NCBI GenBank assembly: GCA_001247695.2
Contig: LGRX02003627.1
Span: 1-64,000 of the forward strand
Length of the DNA: 64,000 bases
Reading direction: 5' to 3'
Source: Cymbomonas tetramitiformis
Taxonomy: Eukaryota > Chlorophyta > Pyramimonadophyceae > Pyramimonadales > Pyramimonadaceae
Shown piece by piece: positions 1 to 10,760 of this stretch (the stretch's first letter is position 1; each line of letters opens with the position of its first letter). Position numbers and translations under genes: made by a program. The notes beneath the pieces are model-generated. The model made no database searches. It saw only the letters and a program-made list of their open reading frames with translations, and was not told the origin of the DNA.

Positions 1-1398
1 TCAGTTCAATGGGAAGGGCTGCTGCCGTGTGCACACTGAGCCCACCACTGCACGGCACAGGCCCCCGGCACCACTGATCAATTCAGTGGGAAGGGCTGCT
101 GCTTTGTGCACACTGGGCTCACCACTGCATGGCACAGGCCCCCGGCACTGCTGATCAGTTCAATGGGAAGGGCTGCTGTACACTGAGCCACACCACTGCA
201 TGGCACAGGCCCCCGGCACCGCTGATCAGTTCAATGGGAAGGGCTGCTGCTGTGTGCACACTGGGCCCACTGCTGCATGGCACAGGGCCCGGCACCGCTG
301 ACCAGTTCAGTGGGAAGGGCTGCTGCTGGTTGCACACTGAGCTCACCACTGCATGGCACAGGCCCTCGGCACCGCTGATCAGTTCAGTGGGAAGGGCTGC
401 TGCTGTGTGCACACTGAGCCCACAATTGCACGGCACAGGCCCCCGGCACCACTGATCAGTTCAATGGGAAGGGCTGTTGCCGTGTGCACACTAGGCCCTG
501 CTTGAATGTGCAGCCCCCGGCACCACTGATCAGTTCGATGGGTAGGGCAGCTGTGTGCACACTGAGCCACACGGCATGGCACAGGCCCCGGCAGCACTGA
601 TCAGTTCAATGGGAAGGGCTGCTGCTGTGTGCACACACTGAGCCACCACTGCATGGCTGAGCCCCTGGCACCGCTGATCAGTTCAATGGGAAGGGCTGCT
701 GCTTGTGTGCACACTGAGCCCACCACTGCATGCCACAGGCCCCGGCACCGCTGATCAGTTCAATGGAAGGGCTGCTGCCGTGTGCTGCTAATTCCCACCA
801 CTGCATGGCACAGGCCCCGGCACCGCTGATCAGGTAAATGGGAAGACTGCTGCTGTGTGCACTGAGCCCACCACTGCATGGCACAGGACCCGGCACCGCT
901 GATCAGTTCAATGGGAAGGGCTGCTGCTTTTGCACACTTGAGCCAACCACTGCATGCCACAGTCTCCCGGCTCCGCTGATCCAGTTCAATGGGAAGGGCT
1001 GCTGCTGTGTGCACTAGACCCACCACTGCATGGCACAGGCCTTGGCACCGCTAATCAGTCCAATGGGAAGGGCTGCTGCCGCGTTGCACGCTGAGCCCAC
1101 CACTGCATGGCACAGGCCCGGCAACGCTGATCAGTTCAATGGAAAGGGCTGCTGCTGTGTGCACTAAGGCCCGCCACTGCATGGCACAGGCCCCGGCACC
1201 GCTGATCAGTTCAATGGGAAGGGCTGCTACTGTGTGCACATTGAGCCCACACTGCATGGCACAGGCCCCCGGCACCGCTGATCATTTCAATGGGAAGGGG
1301 GTGCTGCTGTGTGCACACTGAGCCCACCACTGTATGGCACAGGCCCCCGGCACCGCTGATCAGTTCAATGGGAAGGGCTGCTGCTGTGTGCACACTGA
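1..1398. repeat. Minisatellite, about 75-bp unit, 18-19 copies
   Basis: A tandem array whose unit runs roughly 'GATCAGTTCAATGGGAAGG' ... 'GCTGCTGCTGTGTGCACAC' ... 'CACTGCATGGCACAGGCC' and begins again at the next GATCAGTT. Copies differ by point changes and 1-3 bp indels, so open frames on both strands across it are by-products and not genes. The array is already in progress at base 1, so its left end is outside the window. Confidence 0.95.
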
Positions 1399-1743
1399 TT
1401 GACGATTGATAGAAGTTTGAGACCCAAGTGGATCAGCCGATATGGCGAGAAAGACAGAGTGAGGCCCAAGTGGGCAAAGAGAATCGTGGAATGAGAAACG
1501 CTTTGGAGCTACCATTCTCCCTGTGGATAGAATGGAGCCTTAGTTCATAAAGTTGTTAACATGAGCTCATCTTCTCATGAGGCTACATCCATGAAGTCCA
1601 ACGGCTAGTTTCTTGAATGTAGTATTTTGCAAATACACATATTGTACTGCCATCGGCACACTGTTGGTTGAGCCACGTAATTCCATCTGTTAACACCGAG
1701 CCTGATAACGGCTAGCTATGCACAGCTGGTTGAGCCCTGACAG
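1399..1743. other. Non-coding stretch before first recognised exon
   Basis: I see no convincing coding sequence or repeat here. It ends in a usable 3' splice site (CCCTGACAG) at 1742-1743, so it is probably intron or upstream sequence of the large mosaic gene. Confidence 0.4.
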
Positions 1744-2202
1744 TGAATCTTAATGCAATAGCAAGACTTATCACGTGTGACCCTTCTTGGACAGGCACAG
1801 GGTGCACCGCCGACTTGACTGGCTACCCCTGGACAGCAACAACAGCCACCAATGGTGCTGCCGGTTGGACAGATCGCGACTACCTCTTCACCAACCTTCC
1901 CAACCTCCTGTTAAATACTAATCAGTTTCAGGGACCTCACAAGGACATCGCATCTGGCACCACTATCAGCGTCACTTTCAGTTCTTGCAGCAGTCAGACT
2001 GTCTATGTGGCAGTTGAGGCTTCAGATCTTGGTCGGGACGGGGGCTTTCTAGACTCGTTGCCTGCCAATGGCTGGACAACTGAACTAACATCAGTCATTA
2101 TAATCAATACCTTGATGAATGTGTATTCCAAAGTGACTAGCAGTGGCTTTTCTCTTCCTTCAACGACAACAAGTCAACTGGTGCATATGATAATGTACAC
2201 CG
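1744..2202 (+). CDS. Exon: unnamed extracellular beta-rich domain (153 codons, phase 1-1)
   Basis: The open frame runs between a CCCTGACAG acceptor and an ACCG|GTACGT donor, starting and ending in phase 1, so the exon is exactly 153 codons. The peptide has a cysteine pair near the start (CDPSW, GTGC), a DRDYLFTNLP stretch, a strand-rich VTFSSCSSQTVYVAVEA core and a SLPANGW motif. I recall similar 'DR.Y.F..lP ... VYVA.D' domains in marine algal and invertebrate secreted proteins but cannot name the family. Phase-1 symmetry and Cys content suggest a shuffled extracellular module. It could be the first visible module of the large mosaic gene or a stray exon. Confidence 0.55.
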
Positions 2203-2349
2203 GTACGTGCAACACATGGCACCATGTCATAGTTCCTCAACCTGATCTCCTCAACCATTCAAAGGCATGAACGATTGGTATGCCAGCACAGCACACAACT
2301 TATGTGATAGGACACTGAAAACAGTCGTGTTCGTCAGAGGAATGATATA

Positions 2350-2722
2350 TTTCTCTTTTGCTCGAATCCTCATTTGCCAAAGGCAGGCACTGCAATGCAT
2401 TTCATTAAATGATTTTGTAAAGTGTTTGAAAATGCATTTAGTGCTTTTTTAAATGCTTTTTAAATTCAAGTTTGATGAGATGTCCAGACTGTCTATGCAA
2501 GTCACCAAAAGGAAAGAGTCCTCTGGGTCGGGAGCGGTGGGAAGAGCAAAAGGAACAGAGCTGAACAGGCGTGTCGCTTCGTGGCTACTTGTACATCCTG
2601 TTTGTGTCACGGAGCTACATGTGTCACTCAGCTCTACTGCAGCAGGATTCGCGGATTCTAAAAGACGGAAACCACAAAAAATCTGTTGCACTCCAATTTG
2701 AACACTTCTCTTTTGCTCGAAT
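2350..2722 (-). repeat. Solo copy of the DIRS-element terminal repeat
   Basis: This is the reverse complement of the 3' terminal block of the DIRS-like element (10240-10611): the same A segment, the same linker and the same end motif TTCGAGCAAAAGAGAAA, here without any ORF. It is more diverged than the two A copies flanking the complete element, so it is older. It behaves like a solo LTR, which implies that recombination or insertion of the terminal block alone has occurred. Confidence 0.8.
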
Positions 2723-2754
2723 GTGCACTGGGGGGCATGCCAGTATGGTCCTCA

Positions 2755-3145
2755 CTTTTGGTGCAAGCAAGGCTAGGACTCTGCTACCTTTTGGTGCAAG
2801 CAAGGCCAGGACTTTTGGTGCAAGCAAGGCCAGGACTTTGGGGCAAGCAAGGCCAGGACTTTGGGCAAGCAAAGGCCAGGACTTTTGGGCAAGCAAGGCC
2901 AGGACTTTTGGGACTTTGCAAGCAAGGCCAGGACTTTTGGTGCAAGGCCAGGACTTTTGGTGCAAGCAAGGCCAGGACTTTTGGTGCAAGCAAGGCCAGG
3001 ACTTTGGTGCCAGGACTGCAAGCAAACCAGGATTTTGGTGCAAGCAAAGCCAGGACTTTTGGTGCAAGCAAGGCCAGGACTTTTGGTGCAAGCAAGGCCA
3101 GGACTTTTGGTGCAAGCAAGGCCAGAGGACTTGAAAGCAAGACTT
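2755..3145. repeat. Minisatellite, 24-bp unit
   Basis: Tandem copies of GGTGCAAGCAAGGCCAGGAC plus TTTT, about 15 units with small deletions. Because 24 is a multiple of 3, several frames stay open on both strands. I do not regard any of them as genes. Confidence 0.93.
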
Positions 3146-3159
3146 TTCGCCGGCATTGC

Positions 3160-3360
3160 AAACACTAAATGTATTTTAAAACAATCAACTAAACATTTAT
3201 TGAAATGTATTAGTGGATCTGCCTTTTGCAAATGAGGATTCTAGCAAAACTGAAATTCAATGTTGGACTGACCTTTTCGCAAATGAGGATTCTAGCAAAA
3301 CTGAAATTCAATGTTGGACTGACCTTTTCGCAAATGAGGATTCTAGCAATGGGAGAATGG
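3160..3360. repeat. 51-bp tandem repeat derived from the DIRS terminal repeat
   Basis: Three starts of CAAATGAGGATTCTAGCAAA occur at 3229, 3280 and 3331, exactly 51 bp apart. The unit and its left flank (AATGTATTTTAAAACAATC... GAAATGTATTAGTGG) resemble the end of the DIRS terminal block at 10530-10611, so this looks like a decayed and locally amplified copy of that repeat family. Confidence 0.7.
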
Positions 3361-3985
3361 TAGCCCCAGGTGGTATAACAAATTGCGGATTACTGCTGCA
3401 CTAGATGGCATTTGCAAGCCTGCCTCCAGCCTGCTCCCTCCATTATAGCGAAATGGTCCATCCCGACGTTTATGTCGCATTGGGGGCAGAAGATCATGGT
3501 CGCGTTACCGGGAGCACAAGCCTTCGGGTTGCACAGCAGGGCGCCGGAGGGTTTACCGCAGTAGATCATTTAGCGATGAATGAGGACGATCTGTGAGCTG
3601 ATTGCGATTCGCTTTGCAGTTAGTGGCTTGCTTCTTGCTTCGAGATGTTTGGGGTTTTCCAGTAGGGTTAGTTCATAGGGATTTGGACATGGAGGCTAGG
3701 GATTTTCTATGTTTGGGTTGATTTTGGACTTTTGAGCCTTTGAACTCTTTGGGCATTTTTTTATCTAAAATAGCATTTTAATTCAAAACCTCCCAGACTG
3801 CCTCGCGCATCACTGCTGCACTGAAGCGCTCTCCATGAAGGTGAAGGTGACCACCACACCCTCTATACCACAGGCCTGTGGCAGGGTCGGGGTGCAATCG
3901 GAAGCCCTCCCCGCTTACCTCTGGAGGACAGAGCAAGGCGGTATAGACTGAGGCAGGGGTTGGTTGCTTCCGGTTCTCCCAACAG

Positions 3986-4048
3986 AATCCCCAACAATAT
4001 CTCCATCAGCGCCGCCCCCGACAGCATCCCCGACGCCGTCCCCCACAG
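3986..4048 (+). CDS. Candidate mini-exon: Pro/Thr/Ser linker (21 codons, phase 1-1)
   Basis: Acceptor TTCTCCCAACAG and donor CCCCCACAG|GTGTGC bound 63 bases, read as ESPTISPSAPPPTASPTPSPT. Both ends are phase 1, as in the neighbouring modules of the large gene, and the composition matches the Pro/Thr linkers at 14.8-17.2 kb. The exon is small, so this could be chance. Confidence 0.4.
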
Positions 4049-5360
4049 GTGTGCCCTTGCTTGATGCCCATCTCGTCATCAACACACCACCATCTCCAGG
4101 GGGGGTTCGAGCTAGTCGGTATACACCACCGGTATACAAGTCATCAATGTATGTAACGCACCACTCTCCGTCCATCAATCGACCTGATGAGCAGCCCATC
4201 GAACACCTACCGCTTCCTTCCTCGTAAGGGTTGATTGGGGTCAACCCAAAACATCCGCAACGTGCCGAGACGATTGAGCCAAACTTACCTCTGCTGGCTC
4301 CACAATCCCATACTGCTCCCTCTCGCCATCCCCCAGTTGGGTTCCTTCCGCCAACCGCACAGTGCCTGCACAGTATGGACACATGTCTCTACGCCCCCCA
4401 GGACGCCGACCCCGACCTACGCCGCCTCTGAAGCTGCCCGCTCCGACGGAGCGATCTGAAGTGTGCAGGAAGCCGCCCACACATCGTTGTCACACCCGAC
4501 CGCGCCTGCCGCCAACAGCCTGCTCGCCGCCGCTGTCGCCGCCGCCCTCCCCGCCGCCACTCCCCCACCTGCAGCCCCCCTTCTCGTTGATCCACCCGCT
4601 GCGCCGCCCATCTACAAGCTCCATCCCCCGAACCCTGATTACCTTTTGTGTTGTTGTTGCACACTATGTTCGTCCTTTGGCTCCAACAGCACCGAAGCGC
4701 ACGGCACCGCAACACCACAAATTGCCATTGTCGCTCGACAGCCACCGATCTCTCCCACAAATGCCCACCCGTTGGCCAGGGATAAATGGCCACGGTTCCT
4801 CGCTCGGGTTTGAAAAGAAAAGAAAAGAAAAGAAAAACCCGCTCCCTTCGGGCGTATGAGTATACTAGGCCAGTCGATCTAGAGATCTCCACTAGGCCTG
4901 CGAGCTGCAACCGAATATTTGACGTCATTTTGCGATCGGACGGCACTGGCACGATACGATTAGTAAGTGTAACCGAGTTTTAACTTTTATTGACGATTGC
5001 AATTCTATGTTCTGTGTCTCTGTGAAAGTGTATAGTATTCTGAACACCGCGTCTGCCATGTCATAACGTCGGGGTGGCGTCGCGTCGCGGCACACGTGGA
5101 CACGCGAATACAGTGGCGAACTGGCGATGTGGCGATGTGGCGAACTGGCGATGTCATCGTTATCGTTTGGCCGTCGTCAGATCGAAATTTCGTTTGTGTC
5201 GCCCGTTGGGATTCGAGCTTTGATTAGGTATTTAACTAAGTAAGTAATTTGCCCGGGTTCGTCCTTATAAAGAGCAGGGGTTTAATTTCCCGGCCCTACT
5301 CTGGGCCGGGCCGCCAAAAAGGCGGCCCTTTGTGTGGACATACTCATGCTGGCTGGTTTT
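4049..5360. other. Presumed intron; Pro-rich frames and an AAAAG microsatellite
   Basis: Contains C-rich sequence (4260-4780) giving proline-rich frames on + that I cannot tie to splice sites, and a short (AAAAG)n run at about 4811-4838. Between 5040 and 5360 there are short repeats of TGGCGATGTGGCGA type. I see no clear gene here. Confidence 0.5.
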
Positions 5361-5522
5361 GTTCAAATTGGAGTGCAACAGAATTTTTGTGGTTTCAGAC
5401 TTTCAGAATCTGTGACTCCTGCTGCAGTAGAGCCGAATGACACATGTAGCTCCGTGACACAAACAGGATGTACAAGTAGCCACGAAGCGACACGCCTGTT
5501 CAGCTCTGTTCCTTTTGCTCTT
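5361..5522 (+). repeat. Split direct repeat A1 of the DIRS element
   Basis: Left copy of the 162-bp A repeat, starting GTTCAAATTGGAGTGCAACA and ending CCTTTTGCTCTT. It differs from A2 at one base (AATCTGTG here, AATCCGTG at the 3' end), so the insertion is young. Confidence 0.85.
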
Positions 5523-5782
5523 GCAAGCAGGAACTTCACGGGTACCTACGGTACTCTGTGAGGCACACTGCAAATCCGATTTTGTAATTTTCTTCACCTG
5601 TTTCACCGGTAAAACAGTAGAGTAGGTAGTGACTAGACCACTTGGTTGTACGACGGCGATCGAACGACGACAGGAGATCTGACAGTGAAGTCGCGGGGAC
5701 GGCGTTACGACTTCAAACGACGGCTTCACAGCGACTACGACAGTACGATTGACTTCACTGTTACTCCTCTGAGGGAGAGAGA

Positions 5783-6757
5783 ATGGCTGGTTCTTCGAAG
5801 AGCAAGTCTACAGAGGATTTCCCTCCCCTCCCGGCGAAGCCAGACATCGGGCAGGCTTCCCCTTCCCCGGCAGCACCGTCCACTCAGGACGTGCTGTTAC
5901 AACAAATTCTGACAATGCAACAGCAGCAGGCAGAGGATCATCGACTGCTGCGTGCTGAGCTTCAACGTCAAGCACAGATCAACGTTGAGCTGGAGGCGAA
6001 GCTGGCAGCGAAGCCTGGGACTTCTGACCCGGAATCCGCAGCCAAGTCCGCCGAGCAACTTCTGGAGAGAAGGAAGAAGCTGGACTACGTGCCAGCAGCC
6101 TCCGTCAACCCGTTCCCACCGAGGCCGGCGACACTGACAACGAGGATGCCGCAGTTGTACGACCTGCACGGCAGCAAGACGTACGACGCGCTCTCCAAGA
6201 AGTCCAACTCTTCGATGAAGTACGAGTGCATGGTTCTGGCTCCAGCGCTGTCTTACTTGCACGACGTGGTGAACGCGTGCAACCAGGCGTTGGACGAGAA
6301 CGAAGACCGCGGATTGACGCTGAGGGACTGGCAAAAGCACTGCCACGAAGTTACCAACTCGGTCCACGGCATTTACGCGTTGCTTTGCAACCGCTGGACG
6401 ATGCTGGAACTGCGCGGGCAGCTGGAGCAGGAGCCTGGTTCTTCGCAGCGTGGAGGATCAGACGCTCTACGCGCAAAGCTGCAGTTCGTGGAGGACAGGG
6501 TGTACCAGGCAGCAGACGGCGTGGTGGCGGACGAGGTGTTGCAGCAATGGCTGAACGACTTCGACAAGAACCGCGGCAGGGCGATGCTGAACATCACGTC
6601 GAAGAACGCAGCGAGCGCGGAAACGCGGGTTGTAAAAGATCCACGGGACCGCGACCGCTGGAAGGAGCGTAAGAACAAAGAGAAGGACGGTACGAAGCAG
6701 CCTACCGACAAAGGCGGCGGCAAAGGCCGGGGCGGAAAGCCCGCGGCCGATGCGTGA
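5783..6757 (+). CDS. Gag-like ORF1 of DIRS element (324 aa)
   Basis: The ATG at 5783 opens a complete 324-residue frame. A short Pro-rich N-terminus is followed by a Gln-rich coiled-coil stretch (LLQQILTMQQQQAEDHRLLR, about residues 38-57), a helical middle and a basic tail rich in Lys/Arg/Gly (KERKNKEKD ... GGGKGRGGK, about 290-324) that could bind nucleic acid. There is no CCHC knuckle. Position and features match the ORF1 (Gag-like) protein of DIRS-order elements, expected to coat element RNA. Its TGA overlaps the next ATG by one base (TGATG at 6755-6759), suggesting stop-restart coupling to the RT ORF. Confidence 0.75.
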   Translation: MAGSSKSKSTEDFPPLPAKPDIGQASPSPAAPSTQDVLLQQILTMQQQQAEDHRLLRAELQRQAQINVELEAKLAAKPGTSDPESAAKSAEQLLERRKKLDYVPAASVNPFPPRPATLTTRMPQLYDLHGSKTYDALSKKSNSSMKYECMVLAPALSYLHDVVNACNQALDENEDRGLTLRDWQKHCHEVTNSVHGIYALLCNRWTMLELRGQLEQEPGSSQRGGSDALRAKLQFVEDRVYQAADGVVADEVLQQWLNDFDKNRGRAMLNITSKNAASAETRVVKDPRDRDRWKERKNKEKDGTKQPTDKGGGKGRGGKPAADA

Positions 6758-8815
6758 TGTGCGTGCCGCCACCCCGTCCAGCGCAACAGCCCTCTCCGGG
6801 CGCTGGACGGGGGAAACTCACCGTGCAACAGCAGGTGAGACAGCGGAGGGGAGCATGGCGCGCGGCGGGCGCCAGTTCCGAGGTGATGCAATGGATTACT
6901 CACGGGGTAAAGTTGAGGTGGAAGCGCAAGCCTCCGCCTCCGTTCGACCACGGGGTGTCACTGAGGGATGCTACGCGGCAGCAGCAGGTGTGGCTGGACG
7001 CGGAGAAGGAGAGGCTGCTGGAGAACGGTGCCTGGACGAGAGCGACGAGAAGATCTCACGTTTCTCGCGCTTTTTTAGTGCCAAAACCGGGTACGAACAA
7101 GTGGAGACTGGTGGTGGACTTCCGATGGCTGAACCAGTGGTGTGTAAAAAATCGTGTGAAGATGGAGACGCTGAAGAAACTAAGGAGACTGGCGAAACCG
7201 GGCGACTGGTGCTTCAGCTTCGACCTCCAGGACGGTTTTCACGCGCTGGGAATCCACCCGGACTTCCAGAAGTTCATGCAGTTCGACCTGCAAGGGGACC
7301 TGCTTCAATGTTCAGCGATGCCGTTCGGATGGAGCGACGCTCCGAGAGTTTTCTGCAAGTTCGTACGCGTGATGGTGGAGGCTTTGCGTTCTCCACAGGC
7401 AGCGGAGGATCGCAGAGAAATCAAGAGACTGCGGGACGGTTCCGCAGTACGACAGCGATGGTCAGTCCGTGACCGGTGGTGCTGGCGGGGACGCGAACCG
7501 TCACAGCGGAATGCGAGTACTACCGTACATGGACGATTTTCTGGTGCTGGTCGACTCTCAGCGAGATGGCTTTCTGCGTCGAGAAAAAGTTCAACTGGTG
7601 CTTCATCGACTTGGCCTACGGCGGAACGAGAAGAAGGGCCACTGGGAGCCTACGCAGGTGGTAGAGCACCTCGGGCTGGAGGTGGACCTGAAGTTGGGAC
7701 AATTCCGTGTGACAGAACGACGGGTGCACAAAATCCACACCAAGGCGAAGGAGATCCTGTGCGACGCAGCGAGAAATCGGAGGTGGATTCCTGCCAGGAG
7801 ACTGGCGTCCTTCACGGGACTCTGCCAATCCGTGTACTTGGCAGTACCAGCGGCGCGGCTCTACCTACGGGAGCTCTACTTCGTGCTGGCGGAGAAACGC
7901 AGCTGGGGAGCGAAGGTAAAAATCTCGCGTTCAGCTCGGGGGGACTTAGAATGGTGGTCCAGGCTGCCTGTGATGAGCAGGTGGAACGGGCGCAAGATCT
8001 GGAGATCCCCGACGAGAGCGAAGGTGCACACGGACTCTTCGATGACGGCGTGGGGAGGAGTGCTGAACCTGAAGTTCCCCGCGCGAGGTTTCTGGCCAGA
8101 CGAGATGCGCTGCTGGCACATTACACACCTGGAGCTGGAGGCCGTGTACAAGACCGTACAGGCGTTCCTGCAGGAGCTGGAGGGCAAGGTCGTACGACTC
8201 TACTGCGACAACCAGGCGGTGGTGGCGATGCTGTCACACTTCACCTCCAGAAACCCGGACCTGATGAGGAGAATGAGGAGACTCTGGCTGCTACTGGATC
8301 TGCACGACATCGAGTTGCAGGCTCGGTACATCCGCAGCGAGGCCAACGTGTGGGCCGACAACCTTTCGCGTTGCGAGGATTTGGACGACTGGAGGCTGAA
8401 TCGGGACTGGTTCGTGTGGGCCAACAAGCAGTGGGGGCCCTACACAGTCGACCGGTTCGCTTCCGAGATCTCCGCGCAGCTTCCTCGGTACTACGCTGCG
8501 TGGAAAGACCCGAAGTGCGAAGGTGTGGACTCTCTGACGTACGACTGGCGGGGGGAGAACAATTGGGTGAACCCCCCGTGGGCGCTGCTGGACGAGGTGG
8601 CGCACAAGCTGCGGGAGGAGGGGGCCGCTGCTACGGTGGTGGCTCCGTACTGGCCGGGACAGTCCTGGTTCAGGGAGCTGGAAGCCCTGGCCACCGAGGT
8701 GGTGATCATGCCACGGCGCAGGGACCTGTTCACTCCGAGCAGGCTGGGAGGGTCCGAGCTGCTCGGGCCCTCAAAATGGGACGCTGTGATGTTCTTCATC
8801 GAGGCGCGCCCGTGA
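6757..8815 (+). CDS. Reverse transcriptase - RNase H - methyltransferase-like ORF2, frameshifted
   Basis: Starts at the ATG overlapping the Gag stop. In the first frame come the RT fingers and motif A (WRLVVDFRWLN; CFSFDLQDGFHALGI at about 7210-7254) and motif B region (MPFGWSDAPRVF). The catalytic PYMDDF box (about 7520-7537) and everything after it lie in the +1 frame, so a shift falls between about 7373 and 7467. Next is RNase H (HTDSSMTAWGG, ELEAV, YCDNQAVVAM, ADNLSR), then a C-terminal segment with VDRFAS ... NWVNPPW (about 8440-8590) like the Dam-type methylase segment found in DIRS elements. Ends at TGA 8813-8815. Function: cDNA synthesis of the element. The shift may be decay, an assembly indel, or programmed frameshifting. 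Confidence 0.85.
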
Positions 8816-10176
8816 GTTACTACGCTGCTGAAGTACGAAGAAGCTCTGCTACGAGTACGACAGCAAGCAAGGTGACCGTGGGTACGAAAATCGAGGTGTT
8901 CTGGGAGGACGATGACTGCTTCTACCCGGGTGTGGTGAAGGAGTTCAACGAGGACGGGAAGGCGCACGTGCTGTACGACGACGGCGACGAGGAGACGCTA
9001 GACTTGTCCGAAGAGAACTTCAAAATCATCAACAGCACGGACGAGACAACAGACGCGGACGGCGAGAACACCGAGCGGAGCAGCGGAGGCAACTACGAAG
9101 AGTACAAGCGCGGTGGTGCTGTACAAAATTTCCTCACGCGCTCACTTTGTGAGCGGTGGAGGGGTGAGTTGGGACCTTCCCGGCTCACCGAACTGGCGGT
9201 GTCGATGCAGGAAAAGGCACTGCTGGACACGACGAAGGACAACTACGGACCGAAGGCGCGGCGATTCATTTTATTTTGTGAGCTGCACCAACGGCCGTGG
9301 CTGCCAGCGTCGGAGGCGACTGTGTTGCTGTACATCGCCTCTCTGTTGGAGGACGGGAACATCCAGTCGGCATCGTTACAGCCGTACCTGTCCGCCATCA
9401 ACAACTACCACGAGGACCTTGGTCACCCTGGACCGGCGAAGGGGCGCTCTGTGACCCGAGCTGTGAAGGGGATGGCGACCATCCAGGCAGAGCTGGCCGT
9501 GCAGGAGCAGAACATCGAGACCCAGCGGACGTGGCTGCCAGCAGCACACGTACGACGGGTGCACGAGGCAGCGCTGAAGTTAAATCCGAGATCGCCTGAG
9601 GAGCTGCAGCTACTGCGAGCCTTTACCTACGTGGTGGTGGCCTTCGTGACCTTCGGCAGACCGGACACGGGGACCTCGTTGTCACGGTAGCACGTTCATT
9701 GTGGCGACGATGAGTTCTCAGTGGTGCTGCTGAAGGAGAAGGGACGGCGACACCATCGAGTGAAGCGACGCCTTACGATCCCCTGGAAGGGGGTGGCTCT
9801 GTTGAAGGAGCTGATCGAGCACTGGGAGTTCTACCGTGACACAGCTTGGAGCATTTCTGCGAAGACTCAACCTGACGGCTACTGGCTGCTACCCGAGGAC
9901 CCGAAGAACTTCAAGGCTTCCGTGGCAAATGACTGGATTGGTCTAGCTCTCAGCGAGCTGGACTGCAGACCTCCTGAAGGAGGTCACTTTTCTGCACACA
10001 GCACCCGGAAGGGTGCCACGACGTGTGCTCGAGCTGTGGGTGTTACAATGGAGAAAGTGTGCTTCCTGGGAGGCTGGTCACAGTTCTCTTCGGCAGTGCA
10101 ACACTACATCGACCCGACAGCTCTGAGGGACACAGACATGGACTACTACTTCGCTTGGTTAACATGGTCACAGTGA
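8776..10176 (+). CDS. Tudor-like domain fused to tyrosine recombinase (ORF3), one in-frame TAG
   Basis: The first ATG in this frame is at 8776, overlapping the end of ORF2 by 40 bases. Codons about 34-87 form a compact acidic/aromatic domain (VGTKIEVFWEDDDCFYPGVV ... HVLYDDGDEETLDL) resembling Tudor/Agenet-type chromatin readers. Then comes a SAM-like core-binding region (LTRSLCERW ... DNYGPKARRF) and a recombinase catalytic part with the first Arg (FGRPDTG), HSTRKG (H-x-x-R, about 9996-10013), GGW and the Tyr candidate in QHYIDP. TAG at 9688-9690 interrupts the frame just after the first catalytic Arg. The frame then continues correctly. Function: integration of circular cDNA. The stop suggests inactivation unless it is read through. 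Confidence 0.8.
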
Positions 10177-10226
10177 CAGAGATCAGATTTCTTGTGTGTG
10201 CCTCACAGTTTCATCTTTGGTTTCAT

Positions 10227-10611
10227 GGCAAATGAGGATTCGAGCAAAAGAGAAATGTTCAAATTGGAGTGCAACAGAATTTTTGTGGTTTCAGACTTTC
10301 AGAATCCGTGACTCCTGCTGCAGTAGAGCCGAATGACACATGTAGCTCCGTGACACAAACAGGATGTACAAGTAGCCACGAAGCGACACGCCTGTTCAGC
10401 TCTGTTCCTTTTGCTCTTCCCACCGCTCCCGACCCAGAGGACTCTTTCCTTTTGGTGACGTGCACAGACAGTCTGGACATCTCATCAAAAACATGAATTT
10501 AGAAAGCATGTAAAAAGCACAAAATGCATTTTAAACACTTTACAAAATCATTTTAATGAAATGTATTGCAGTGCCTGCCTTTGGCAAATGAGGATTCGAG
10601 CAAAAGAGAAA
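10227..10611 (+). repeat. B1-A2-B2 terminal block of the DIRS element
   Basis: B1 at 10227-10255, A2 at 10257-10418, a linker of about 164 bp, and B2 at 10583-10611. B repeats share GGCAAATGAGGATTCGAGCA followed by AAAGAGAAA. The same block without ORFs occurs at 2350-2722 on the opposite strand, and a lone B-like end occurs near 11921-11941. Confidence 0.8.
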
Positions 10612-10760
10612 CCGTGAGATTTTGAATTGCTTGTTTTTGGCAACGTCGCATGATCCCAGCCAAGAACTTGATCAGTTGACCCAGAACTTTTTGATGGTGC
10701 CCTGTATGTGCTGTTAAGTTGTTGATCGGATAGGTGGAGAGGTGGATTGGTGGGGTGCAG

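Larger units (their letters stand above)
5361..10611 (+). mobile_element. DIRS/Ngaro-type tyrosine-recombinase retroelement
   Basis: Three ORFs (Gag-like, RT-RNase H, tyrosine recombinase) lie between split direct repeats arranged A1 - ORFs - B1 - A2 - B2. A1 (5361-5522) and A2 (10257-10418) are 162 bp with one mismatch. B1 (10227-10255) and B2 (10583-10611) are identical 29-mers. This is the terminal layout known for Ngaro-type elements of the DIRS order, which integrate as circles via the recombinase and lack an integrase. It lies in an intron of the large + strand gene. One frameshift in RT and one in-frame TAG in the recombinase separate it from an intact element. Boundaries outside the repeats are estimated. 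Confidence 0.85.

Noticed and set aside
1..1398. Several 60-110 residue frames on both strands
   Set aside because: They are readings of the 75-bp minisatellite.
2571..3235. Overlapping 120-190 residue frames on both strands
   Set aside because: They derive from the 24-bp minisatellite and the DIRS terminal repeat.
6750..7472. A 240-residue frame overlapping Gag and RT
   Set aside because: Out of frame with all RT motifs; a shadow of ORF2.
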